A stretch of DNA of 12,602 nt from Chloroflexota bacterium (GTDB taxonomy: Bacteria > Chloroflexota > Limnocylindria > Limnocylindrales > CSP1-4): NCBI GenBank assembly GCA_021785115.1, contig JAJYGO010000370.1, forward strand, positions 1 to 12,602. The letters run 5' to 3'. The position numbers and the translations under genes were made by a program. Of this stretch, positions 1 through 6,410 are shown piece after piece (the stretch's first letter is position 1; every line of letters starts with the position of its first letter). The notes under the pieces are model-generated. The model worked only from the letters and a program-made list of their open reading frames with translations. It was not told the DNA's origin and made no database searches.

Positions 1-82
1 TGTCGGCGCTCATCGGCGGCGCGCCGATCGCCGCTGCCCGGCCACCGGGCTCGCTCGTGGCGGACTCTCGTGGGATCGCCAT
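1..82 (-). CDS. 5' end of an unidentified gene leaving the window on the left
   Basis: A minus-strand reading frame starts with ATG at 80-82 and stays open for 27 codons to the window edge. The N-terminus begins MAIPRESATSEPGG and is rich in Ala, Gly and Pro, with no recognisable domain. A strong Shine-Dalgarno sequence, GGAGG, lies at 92-96 on the minus strand, nine bases before the ATG. An AT-richer stretch at about 105-160, unlike the surrounding GC-rich DNA, carries an extended -10-like element and a 27-bp dyad shared with the other promoters of this locus. The start is therefore well supported, but the product cannot be named from so little. If the dyad is the GntR operator, this gene belongs to the same regulon. 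A transporter or another pathway enzyme would be a guess only. Confidence 0.55.
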   Translation of the reverse strand, partial: MAIPRESATSEPGGRAAAIGAPPMSAD

Positions 83-114
83 GTTGTCGGGCCTCCGGGA
101 CTCTGGTTTCGGAG

Positions 115-123
115 ACTGTAGCA
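115..123 (-). promoter_or_regulatory. Extended -10-like promoter element for the left-edge gene
   Basis: On the minus strand TGC (121-123) directly precedes TACAGT (115-120), which matches TATAAT at four of six positions. TG-N before a -10 box is the extended -10 arrangement, which can work with a poor -35; no good -35 is visible at 16-18 bases. Transcription would start near 108, giving a leader of about 26 bases before the ATG at 82. The assignment rests on pattern only. Confidence 0.35.
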
Positions 124-131
124 CCATCGAT

Positions 132-158
132 GCTTACAACCTAGCAGTTCTTGTACAC
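132..158. promoter_or_regulatory. Candidate GntR operator, site A
   Basis: A 27-bp interrupted dyad: left arm GCTTACAACC (132-141), seven-base spacer, right arm TCTTGTACAC (149-158). It shares G at position 1, ACAA at 5-8, TTG at 20-22 and C at 27 with sites B, C and D. It lies about 10-45 bases upstream of the extended -10 element of the left-edge gene. Its right arm contains the nonamer TTGTACACA, which is found again at 8416-8424 in site C. Confidence 0.5.
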
Positions 159-295
159 ATGTTGGGCCGCTCCTCATCCAGGCAGCCGCCGAGCGCGTAC
201 GTCGGTGGCAGTGTGCGTGAGGGGGGCGGCCGAGTTCGCGGCTTGGTCCACCCCGGCGCCCGGTCGGGCTCGATCCCGGTGGCGCGGGCCGGTGG

Positions 296-757
296 TCAGC
301 CGGCGGTCGGCGGCGCCGCAGTCTCCAGCCTGGCGCGCATGCACTCGAACGTCTGGGCGATCATGCGGTGCGCCGTGCCCTCGATCAGCCGGGCGCCGGC
401 GGAGGCCAGCGTCCCCGCGATCGTCACGTCCGTCACCCAGGACATCGTCGTCGACCCGTCCGGACCGTCCGCCAGCGTCATGGACGCCGTGCCGTCGACG
501 GCGCTCCCGGGCGCCTGGCCGTGCGCGCGAATGACCGCCCTGCCGGGGGCGATTGCCTCCGTCATCTCCAGGTCGATGGTGAATCGTGCGTTGACGAACC
601 CCACGCCGACCTTCGCCCGCACTCGGAAGTGCGTCTCGTCGGTGATCTCCAGGGACTCGACGCCCGGCCCACAGGTCGTCACCTGGGCCGGGTCGATGAC
701 GAACGCCCACACGCGCTCGCGCGGCGCCCTGATCTCGACCGTGCCGGAGAACTGCAT
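296..757 (-). CDS. CoxG-like SRPBCC (carbon monoxide dehydrogenase subunit G) family protein
   Basis: This 153-residue protein begins MQFSGTVEIRAPRERVWAF and continues with a DPAQVTTCGPGVESLEI segment, KVGVGFVNARF, and a late GSTTMSW...VTIAGTLASAGARL stretch. That order is typical of the CoxG family, which has the START/SRPBCC helix-grip fold with a hydrophobic pocket. Family members accompany molybdenum hydroxylases. CoxG of CO dehydrogenase has been linked to cofactor or membrane handling through a C-terminal extension, which is absent here because the protein ends just after the last helix. The ATG at 755-757 is preferred: a GAGAGG Shine-Dalgarno sits eight bases before it, and upstream codons in the same frame overlap the ATPase gene. 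It follows the ATPase gene after 34 bases, so it is probably the last gene of the minus-strand operon. A role in maturing or delivering something to the molybdenum hydroxylase encoded at 9913-12602 is inference. Confidence 0.82.
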   Translation of the reverse strand: MQFSGTVEIRAPRERVWAFVIDPAQVTTCGPGVESLEITDETHFRVRAKVGVGFVNARFTIDLEMTEAIAPGRAVIRAHGQAPGSAVDGTASMTLADGPDGSTTMSWVTDVTIAGTLASAGARLIEGTAHRMIAQTFECMRARLETAAPPTAG

Positions 758-791
758 CTGGCCAACCTCTCGCAGGGTCGTTCTCGCCCGC

Positions 792-1673
792 CTACTCCCG
801 CGCGTACAGGTCCTCGAGCGCCCGCTCGAGGTCGGGCAGCGTGAGGCGACCCGGATCGGCGGACAGCTCGCGACGCTGGATGACGGCGCGGACGACGAGT
901 TTCCGAAGGCCGCGCGCGTCGAGACCCTGCGCAACGCAGCCGTGCGCCAGCGGCCGGAGGGCCGACGGGTCGGCGTGGAAGGCGGGCTGGATCTCGCGCA
1001 GCGTGTCGCCCAGGATCGATTCGACGGCCTCGACCCCGGGCAGGCCGACCCGTTCGACCAGGTCGGCGCGCGAGAGGAACGCCGGGTCGACCCCCCGCAC
1101 GTAGTTGGTCGTGGCCACGAACAGGACGTTGCGGCAGGTCGCCGAGACGTGATCGATCCCGGCCAGCACCGCGTCGGTCGCGCGGTGGACGTCGACCGGG
1201 TTCGTCTCCAGCGAGGCGCCGCCGCGGTTCACCGCGAGCGCCTCGACCTCGTCGAGGAGCACCACGACCGGCCGTCCGCGTGCCGCCACGTCGGGGAGCG
1301 TCCGCTCGAAGAGCCGCACGACCGCGCGCTGGCTCTCGCCCAGCAGCTGGCTCGGCAGCCCGTGGGGATCGACCACGAGGAAGAGCAGGCCGGGAGCCTC
1401 GATCGACCGTGCCAGCCGATCGGCGAGGCCCGCCGCCAGCGTGGTCTTGCCGGTCCCCGGAGGGCCCTCGAGCACGACAAGGCCGTGGATCGGGAGCCCG
1501 ACCGCGGAGTACCGGGCGCGCGGGCCGAAGTAGAACGTCCCGAAGTTGAGCAGGCGCTCCTTGATCGCGGGGTCGACGATGATGCGGTCCCAGCGGTCCT
1601 GCCAGCCCTCCTCGGGCAGCTCGGCGAGGCTCGCCAGGCCCTCGGCCCCGGGCGGCAGCGGGATGGACGCCAC
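792..1673 (-). CDS. Pch2/TRIP13-like AAA+ ATPase
   Basis: A 293-residue single-domain AAA+ protein. Walker A is GPPGTGKT (70-77), Walker B is VVVLLDEVE (136-144), sensor 1 is Asn190 in ATTN, the arginine-finger region is SRAD (201-204), and the sensor-2 region is GLDARGLRKL (250-259). The phrases LLDEVEAL, the ATDAVLAGID helix, SRADLVERVGLP and GLDARGLRKL closely follow the eukaryotic Pch2/TRIP13 signature (IDEVESL, VVNALLTQLD, DRADIK, GLSGRxLRKL). Pch2/TRIP13 enzymes remodel HORMA-domain proteins; bacterial relatives (Cap6) do so in CBASS defence. No HORMA protein, nucleotidyltransferase or effector is visible here, and the N-terminal segment (1-60) is shorter than the substrate-recognition domain of TRIP13. 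The start is a GTG one base after the TGA of the cupin gene, so translation is coupled. The position between the cupin and CoxG genes recalls the AAA+ CoxD of CO dehydrogenase clusters, but CoxD is MoxR-type. A maturation chaperone role is inference. Confidence 0.88.
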   Translation of the reverse strand: MASIPLPPGAEGLASLAELPEEGWQDRWDRIIVDPAIKERLLNFGTFYFGPRARYSAVGLPIHGLVVLEGPPGTGKTTLAAGLADRLARSIEAPGLLFLVVDPHGLPSQLLGESQRAVVRLFERTLPDVAARGRPVVVLLDEVEALAVNRGGASLETNPVDVHRATDAVLAGIDHVSATCRNVLFVATTNYVRGVDPAFLSRADLVERVGLPGVEAVESILGDTLREIQPAFHADPSALRPLAHGCVAQGLDARGLRKLVVRAVIQRRELSADPGRLTLPDLERALEDLYARE

Positions 1674-1674
1674 C

Positions 1675-2721
1675 TCAGGCCTCGGGCCGTCCGGCGAAGT
1701 GGTCGGGCCAGGTGATCCCGGACAGGTCCGGCGCGTCCAGCACCTTCGGCTCCTCGAACAGGTCGAGCGGGTCGAGCAGGATCCGCATCATGTCGTAGAG
1801 GGCGTCGAAGTTGTGGACGCGGATCAGGCGCGCCGTCTTCTCCCGATCGTCGTTGAAGTGCTGGTGCCAGACCCAGTGGTCGACGACCACGAGGTCGCCG
1901 GCCTCCCACGGGTACGACACGCCATCGATCTCGCTGTGCCCGCGCCCCGACACGACGTACAGCCAGGCCTCGCCGCCGTGGCGGTGCCGCGACTGGTACA
2001 GCCCGGGCGCGAGCTCGTGCATGACGGCGCTCAGACCGGCCGTGTGATAGCCGATTGACTGGTCGACGAGGAAGAGGCTGCGCGCGCCGCGGGGCGTCAC
2101 CACGCCGCGCACGTCGTCGAACCGCGTGATGAGCCGGGCGCCGTCCGCACCCCGCGCCGCGGTCGCGAGCCGCCGCAGGCGTCGCGCGTACGGATCATCC
2201 CCGTCCGGAGCGTCGGCCTGTCGCGGAGGCGGAGGCAGCTCGGAGAACGGTGTGTCACCGCCCTCCTCGAGGAGTGCGACGCCGAAGGTCTCGAGCATCG
2301 GCTCCACGCTCCACGTGTGGAAAACGGCCGGCTCGTCGCCCTCGTTGCCGTGCCGGTGCCAGGCCCAGGCCGGGAGGTGCAGCGTGTCCCATGGCCGCCA
2401 CTGGATGACCTGCCCATCGATCTCCGTCCAGCCCCGGCCGGACTCCACGAACATGATGGCGTCCCACGAGTGGCGGTGGACGGTCGTCGTCGTGTGCGGA
2501 GGGATCTCGTGGATGCTCGCGTCGAGGTTCTTCGTGGGCCGGTCGCCGTCCCGCCCCATGTACACGCCCCGTCGCGTGCGTCGCGAGGGCACGTCGACCA
2601 TCGCCACGTCGGCACGCTTGACGAGCGCGCGCTGGTAGCCGCGCCACTCCTCGAGCAGCCGGTTGCGGCGCGTCTTCTGGACCTCGTAGTGGGTGACCTG
2701 CGTCGAGGTCGTCGTCTTCAT
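1675..2721 (-). CDS. Double-cupin protein, gentisate 1,2-dioxygenase-like
   Basis: This 348-residue protein has two cupin domains. The first (about 68-140) has metal-ligand candidates His82 and His84 in VHRHSWDAIMFV, with Asp87 where many cupins have Glu, and His122 in LPAWAWHRHGN. The second (about 230-305) has His246, His248 and Glu251 in RHRHGGEAWLYVVSG and His286 in DHWVWHQHFN. The pattern HRH...WxWHxHGN and the total length match the gentisate/salicylate/1-hydroxy-2-naphthoate 1,2-dioxygenase group, which uses Fe(II) and O2 to cleave a hydroxylated ring. Both metal sites look intact, whereas dioxygenases usually rely on the first. The bicupin ureidoglycine aminohydrolase is an alternative but is usually shorter. 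The ATG at 2719-2721 overlaps the stop of the upstream oxidoreductase as ATGA. Fold confidence is high; the reaction is only an inference from length, motif and neighbours. Confidence 0.85.
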   Translation of the reverse strand: MKTTTSTQVTHYEVQKTRRNRLLEEWRGYQRALVKRADVAMVDVPSRRTRRGVYMGRDGDRPTKNLDASIHEIPPHTTTTVHRHSWDAIMFVESGRGWTEIDGQVIQWRPWDTLHLPAWAWHRHGNEGDEPAVFHTWSVEPMLETFGVALLEEGGDTPFSELPPPPRQADAPDGDDPYARRLRRLATAARGADGARLITRFDDVRGVVTPRGARSLFLVDQSIGYHTAGLSAVMHELAPGLYQSRHRHGGEAWLYVVSGRGHSEIDGVSYPWEAGDLVVVDHWVWHQHFNDDREKTARLIRVHNFDALYDMMRILLDPLDLFEEPKVLDAPDLSGITWPDHFAGRPEA

Positions 2722-3749
2722 CGCTGATCCTCTCCTGCCGTCGCGGCCATGGCCGGCGCCTCGAGCGCGTCGCGGAGCGCGGGGAGGACGTCGCTCGCGT
2801 ACGCCTCGATGAACGCCGCCTGGTTGCGCCCGACGTTGTGCACGTACACCTCGTCGAACCCCATCTCGAGGTACCGGCGGATGTGTGCCGCGTGCGCGGC
2901 GAGGTCGGACGTGACCAGCACGCGGTTCGCGAAATGCTCCGGCCGCACGAGCTTCGCCATCGCCGCGAAGTCCTCGGGATTGCGGATGTCCTGCTTCGGG
3001 AAGTTCATCCCGCCGTTGGGCCACTCCGAGATGGCGTTGGTCATCGCCTCGTCGTCGGTGGGGGCCCAGCTCACGTGGATCTGCAGGATGCGGCGGAGGC
3101 GCGCGGGATCCTTGCCCGCTTGCGCCGCGCCACGGGCGAACCGCTCGAACAGCATCCCGATCTTCTCGTCGGCCGCGCCGACGGTGATGATCCCGTCGGC
3201 CAGGCGGCCCGTCCGTTCCGCGTTGACCGGGCCCGCCGTCGCGACGTAGATGGGCACGGGCTCGGCGGGCCGCGTGTAGAGGCGCGCGCCGTCGACGGTG
3301 AAGAACTGGCTGCGGTGCCGCACCAGTGCCCCGGTGAAGAGCTTCGCGATGACCTCGATCGACTCGAACAGCATGGCGCTGCGCGTCGCCACGTCGGGCC
3401 ACTCGCCCCCGATGACATGCTCGTTGAGCGCCTCCCCGGCGCCCAGGCCCAGCCAGAAGCGGCCGGGGTACATCGCGCCCAGCGTGGCGGCCGCGTGCGC
3501 GATGACGACCGGGTGATAGCGGAAGCCGGGGCAGGTCACGGCGGGCCCGAAGGGGAGGCTCGTCCGCTGGCCCAGCGCACCCATGAACGCCCATGCGAAG
3601 GCGCTCTGCCCCTGCTGCGGCGTCCAGGGATGGAAGTGCTCGCTGACCTGGAAGCCCCCGAACCCGGCGCGTTCCGCCGCCTCGCACCAGTCCAGCAGCG
3701 CCGTCGGCTCGAACTGCTCGAGCATCGCCGCGTACCCGATCATCGCCAC
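2718..3749 (-). CDS. F420-dependent luciferase-like oxidoreductase (Fgd-type, LLM family)
   Basis: A 343-residue TIM-barrel luciferase-like (bacterial luciferase superfamily) enzyme. It resembles F420-dependent glucose-6-phosphate dehydrogenase throughout. GYAAMLEQF carries the equivalent of Fgd Glu13, SEHFHPW (36-42) the equivalents of His40 and Trp44, and GLGAGEALNE (101-110) the equivalent of Glu109. These are the catalytic and F420-contact residues of Fgd, so F420 rather than FMN is the likely cofactor. The Lys residues that bind the sugar phosphate in Fgd are not obviously kept: the Fgd SGK region reads GAADEK, and the later Lys position reads Asn in FANRVLV. Glucose-6-phosphate is therefore unlikely as substrate. 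GTG at 3747-3749 is chosen as start because GGAGGG lies seven bases upstream; the ATG two codons later (3741-3743) is the alternative. Its stop overlaps the cupin start. It lies 151 bases after the previous gene, across an octamer repeat. Confidence 0.88.
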   Translation of the reverse strand: MAMIGYAAMLEQFEPTALLDWCEAAERAGFGGFQVSEHFHPWTPQQGQSAFAWAFMGALGQRTSLPFGPAVTCPGFRYHPVVIAHAAATLGAMYPGRFWLGLGAGEALNEHVIGGEWPDVATRSAMLFESIEVIAKLFTGALVRHRSQFFTVDGARLYTRPAEPVPIYVATAGPVNAERTGRLADGIITVGAADEKIGMLFERFARGAAQAGKDPARLRRILQIHVSWAPTDDEAMTNAISEWPNGGMNFPKQDIRNPEDFAAMAKLVRPEHFANRVLVTSDLAAHAAHIRRYLEMGFDEVYVHNVGRNQAAFIEAYASDVLPALRDALEAPAMAATAGEDQR

Positions 3750-3756
3750 GTCGCGA

Positions 3757-3762
3757 CCCTCC
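3757..3762 (-). promoter_or_regulatory. Shine-Dalgarno sequence that decides a GTG start
   Basis: GGAGGG on the minus strand, with a seven-base spacer to GTG at 3747-3749 but thirteen bases to the next in-frame ATG at 3741-3743. The spacing favours the GTG as the true start of the F420-type oxidoreductase. Confidence 0.6.
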
Positions 3763-3844
3763 GATCGACCCCGATCCAGCCTCGCGCGGGCGGCGCCGGC
3801 GCCCGGAGGCCCTCCGTTCGCGCGGTCCGCGCGTCGCCCCGCAG

Positions 3845-3900
<56 letters not shown>

Positions 3901-4908
3901 CTAGCCCACGCGCTCCACGGTCGCCTCGTCGGACGCCCCGACACGGGGCAGTACCTCCTCGGCGATCACCCGGATCTGGTCCAGCCAGTCGGCGAAGCGG
4001 AAGCGGAGGTCGAAGACCAGCAGGTCGCAGCCGATCTCCACGTACCGGTTGACACCCTCGGCGACGTCCTCGGCCGTCCCGGCCAGGATGGAGCCCTCGA
4101 GCTCCTCGATCCGCGTGAACTCTCCCGAGGGCGGCTTCAGCCAGAAGCGCTGGTTGTTCGCGTTCTTGATGAGGCCGGGCACGTTCAGCCGCTGGAGGCC
4201 GTCCTCGCGGGTGGCGCCGATGCTCGTGACGGGGACGGCGCCGGTCAGGATCATCGGCTTGTCCTGCTCCGCGCATCGCTCCCGGATCTGCTGCAGCCTG
4301 CGCTCGTATGTCGGGAAGGTGATGCGGCCGGGCAGCCATCCTTCGCAGAAATCGACCGCGAGGCGGGCCGAGGCGGGCGTCGCACCGCCCCACCAGACGT
4401 TCACCGGCGAGAGCGGCGTGGGCTTCAGGTCCACGTCGGAGAAGTCGTAGTGCTGGCTGTGATGCTCGACGCTCTCGCCCGTCCACAGCTGCCGCGCGAT
4501 CTCGACCTGCTCGCGCATGAGCGCCGGCCGGTCGGCATCGCCGAGGCCCGCCACGTCGAACTCGTGCTGGAAGTTGCCGGCCCCGATGCCCAGGTCGAAC
4601 CGCCGGCGCGTCAGCCACGAGAGCGATCCCACGCTGTACGCCAGGTAGACGGCATGGCGGAAGGGGATGACGGTGGCCGTGCCCAGCCCGATGCGTTCGG
4701 TCACGCCGGCCAGGAAGGCGAGCGTCACGAACGGCTCGGTGAACGTGCGATCCGTGCCCTCCATGCCATGGGGATGGAACACGAGGTGATCGCGGACCCA
4801 GAGCGAGTCGAACCCGAGGCGCTCGGCGAGACGTGCACCCTCGATCAGGCGGTCCTGGTCGGCGTCCTCGCCGAAGTGCGGAACGAGCAGGCCGAAGCGG
4901 GTGGTCAT
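3901..4908 (-). CDS. Luciferase-like flavin-dependent oxidoreductase (LLM class)
   Basis: A 335-residue luciferase-like monooxygenase-family TIM barrel. It begins MTTRFGLLVPHFGEDADQD, followed by LAERLGFDSLWVRDHLVF (an LLM hallmark helix-strand), ERIGLGTATVIPFRHAVYLA, RRFDLGIGAGNFQHEFDVAG and VNVWWGGATPASARLA. These match the large LLM class whose members use reduced FMN or F420 to oxygenate or reduce small molecules. Relatives include RutA-type ring openers, alkanesulfonate monooxygenases and F420 reductases. It lacks the Fgd-type SEHFHPW and GEALNE motifs of its neighbour, so the two are distant paralogues and probably do different steps. The ATG at 4906-4908 overlaps the stop of the amidohydrolase gene as ATGA. 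The flavin and substrate cannot be told from sequence alone. Confidence 0.85.
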   Translation of the reverse strand: MTTRFGLLVPHFGEDADQDRLIEGARLAERLGFDSLWVRDHLVFHPHGMEGTDRTFTEPFVTLAFLAGVTERIGLGTATVIPFRHAVYLAYSVGSLSWLTRRRFDLGIGAGNFQHEFDVAGLGDADRPALMREQVEIARQLWTGESVEHHSQHYDFSDVDLKPTPLSPVNVWWGGATPASARLAVDFCEGWLPGRITFPTYERRLQQIRERCAEQDKPMILTGAVPVTSIGATREDGLQRLNVPGLIKNANNQRFWLKPPSGEFTRIEELEGSILAGTAEDVAEGVNRYVEIGCDLLVFDLRFRFADWLDQIRVIAEEVLPRVGASDEATVERVG

Positions 4909-6410
4909 GGGACGCTGAGCTCCTTGCTGTCGAGCCCGGCGGCGCGGGCGTCGGGGAGGCCGGCGTCGCCGGCCCCGGTGTGGCGGGCTGCGGCGGGGAC
5001 CGGCGTGGCCGGGGGATCCGTGGGGATCACCTGCCGGCCCCAGCCGGGCTCGCCCACGACGGATCCCCGGTCGTACACGAGGTGGCCGCGGACGAGGGTC
5101 TGGGTGACGGCACCGCGGTACGTCTGCCCGGCGTACGGTGTCCAGCCGATGCGGCTGATGACGATCTCGTCGCGCACCTCGAGCTCGGCGTCGAGGTCCA
5201 CGACCGCGAGGTCGGCGTCGGCTCCGACGTCGAGCCGGCCCTTGGTCCCGAGCCCGAGCGCGCGCGCGGGGGCCGAGGAGGTGACCTCCGCGACGCGCTC
5301 GAGCGTGATGCGGCCGCGGTGCGCCGCGTCCAGCAGCATCGACAGGTAGAACTGGATTGACGGTGTGCCCGTGTGGGCCTTCCAGCCGTCGGTCCAGCCA
5401 GGCTCCTTCTCCTCGCGGAGATGGGGGGCGTGGTCGGTGGACACCAGGTCGATGGTGCCGTCGTTCAGGGCCGTCCAGAGCGGCTCGGTGTTGACGTCCG
5501 GGACCCAGTAGGAGAGGGCGTACGAGCCGAGCCGCTCGATGTTGGCCCAGTCGTTGCCGAGGAAGAGGGCCCAGGGGTTGAGCTCGGCCGTCACTCCCAG
5601 CCCGTCGGCCTTGGCCTCGCGGAGCAGGCGCAGCACGCCGCGGCTCTGGGTGTGCAGCAGGTGCAACGGGGCACCGGTGGCGCGATGGAGGCGGATCAGG
5701 AGCGCGGCGGCAGTGTCCCAGATCAGCCCGTCGTACGCGGCGTAGGCCCGGGCATAGGCGCGGAAATCGCGCTCGCCGCGATCCCAGAACTCCTGCTCGA
5801 TGCGCGCCATGAGGGCCTGGTCGTGGGGGTGCACCATCAGCCGCAGACCGGTCCCCGCGACCGCCTCGAAGATCTCGAGGAGCTTGCCGTGATCGTGGAC
5901 GCCGGTGCCCGGCATGTGCGGGTAGTCGCGACCGGTGTCCTCGACCATGAAGATCTTGAACGCCGCGATCCCCTGCCGGGCGAGCGCGGGGATCTCCGAT
6001 GGCACGGCCGCCGAGGCGTTCACGTTGTAGTCCACGAGCGACTTGCGGGCGTACAGCTCGAGCATCGCGGCCAGCCGCTCCGGCGTGTTGGGCGGGGGCG
6101 CGACGTTGGGCATGCCCAGGCTGGTCGTCACGCCGCCGGCCGCGCCGGCGGCCGTCTCGGTCGTGATGTCTCCCTTGGCCGTGAACCCGGGATCGCGGTG
6201 ATGGGTGTGGATGTCGACCACGCCGGGCAGGACGACCCGGCCGGTCGCGTCGAGCACCTCCGCCGTGTCGAGCGGCGTGCCCGGTGCGACGATCGCCGCG
6301 ATCCGCCCGTCGCGGATCGCCAGGTCGGCGACGACCCGGCCGGTCGGCCGGACGAGCGTGCCGCCGCGGACCGCGAGATCGTACCGGGCGGACTGGACGT
6401 CCCCGCTCAC
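4905..6410 (-). CDS. Cyclic amidohydrolase (dihydroorotase/allantoinase/hydantoinase family)
   Basis: A 501-residue amidohydrolase-superfamily enzyme with a complete binuclear metal set. Visible ligands are His68 and His70 in DIHTHHRDPG, the carboxylated-Lys candidate Lys152 in AAFKIFM, His194 in LMVHPHD, His253 in LHLLHTQS and Asp326 in STDHAPH. Family members hydrolyse a ring amide or imide (dihydroorotate, allantoin, hydantoins, dihydropyrimidines). The usual TCPHYL segment between the last His and Asp ligands is replaced by ELNPWALFLGNDW, and the NPPLR substrate loop by YWVPDVN, so the substrate probably differs from the named enzymes. Residues about 465-501 form an Ala/Pro-rich tail. The start is GTG at 6408-6410, which overlaps the stop of the hydrolase gene as GTGA; no in-frame ATG or GTG start with a better ribosome site was seen. 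It is followed by an ATGA overlap with the LLM gene. Confidence 0.88.
   Translation of the reverse strand: MSGDVQSARYDLAVRGGTLVRPTGRVVADLAIRDGRIAAIVAPGTPLDTAEVLDATGRVVLPGVVDIHTHHRDPGFTAKGDITTETAAGAAGGVTTSLGMPNVAPPPNTPERLAAMLELYARKSLVDYNVNASAAVPSEIPALARQGIAAFKIFMVEDTGRDYPHMPGTGVHDHGKLLEIFEAVAGTGLRLMVHPHDQALMARIEQEFWDRGERDFRAYARAYAAYDGLIWDTAAALLIRLHRATGAPLHLLHTQSRGVLRLLREAKADGLGVTAELNPWALFLGNDWANIERLGSYALSYWVPDVNTEPLWTALNDGTIDLVSTDHAPHLREEKEPGWTDGWKAHTGTPSIQFYLSMLLDAAHRGRITLERVAEVTSSAPARALGLGTKGRLDVGADADLAVVDLDAELEVRDEIVISRIGWTPYAGQTYRGAVTQTLVRGHLVYDRGSVVGEPGWGRQVIPTDPPATPVPAAARHTGAGDAGLPDARAAGLDSKELSVP

Noticed and set aside
792..1673. CBASS-type defence system suggested by the TRIP13-like ATPase
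   Set aside because: No HORMA protein, cyclic-nucleotide synthase or effector is next to it; the gene is coupled to metabolic genes.
57..1715. Long plus-strand open frame of about 550 codons
   Set aside because: It lies antisense to the CoxG-like and ATPase genes, is Arg/Ala/Pro-rich with no domain, and reflects the scarcity of stop codons in GC-rich DNA.
3763..3844. Internal promoter for the second half of the minus-strand operon
   Set aside because: The stretch is uniformly GC-rich, with a small CGGAGG-C-CCTCCG palindrome but no -35/-10 pair that I could find.
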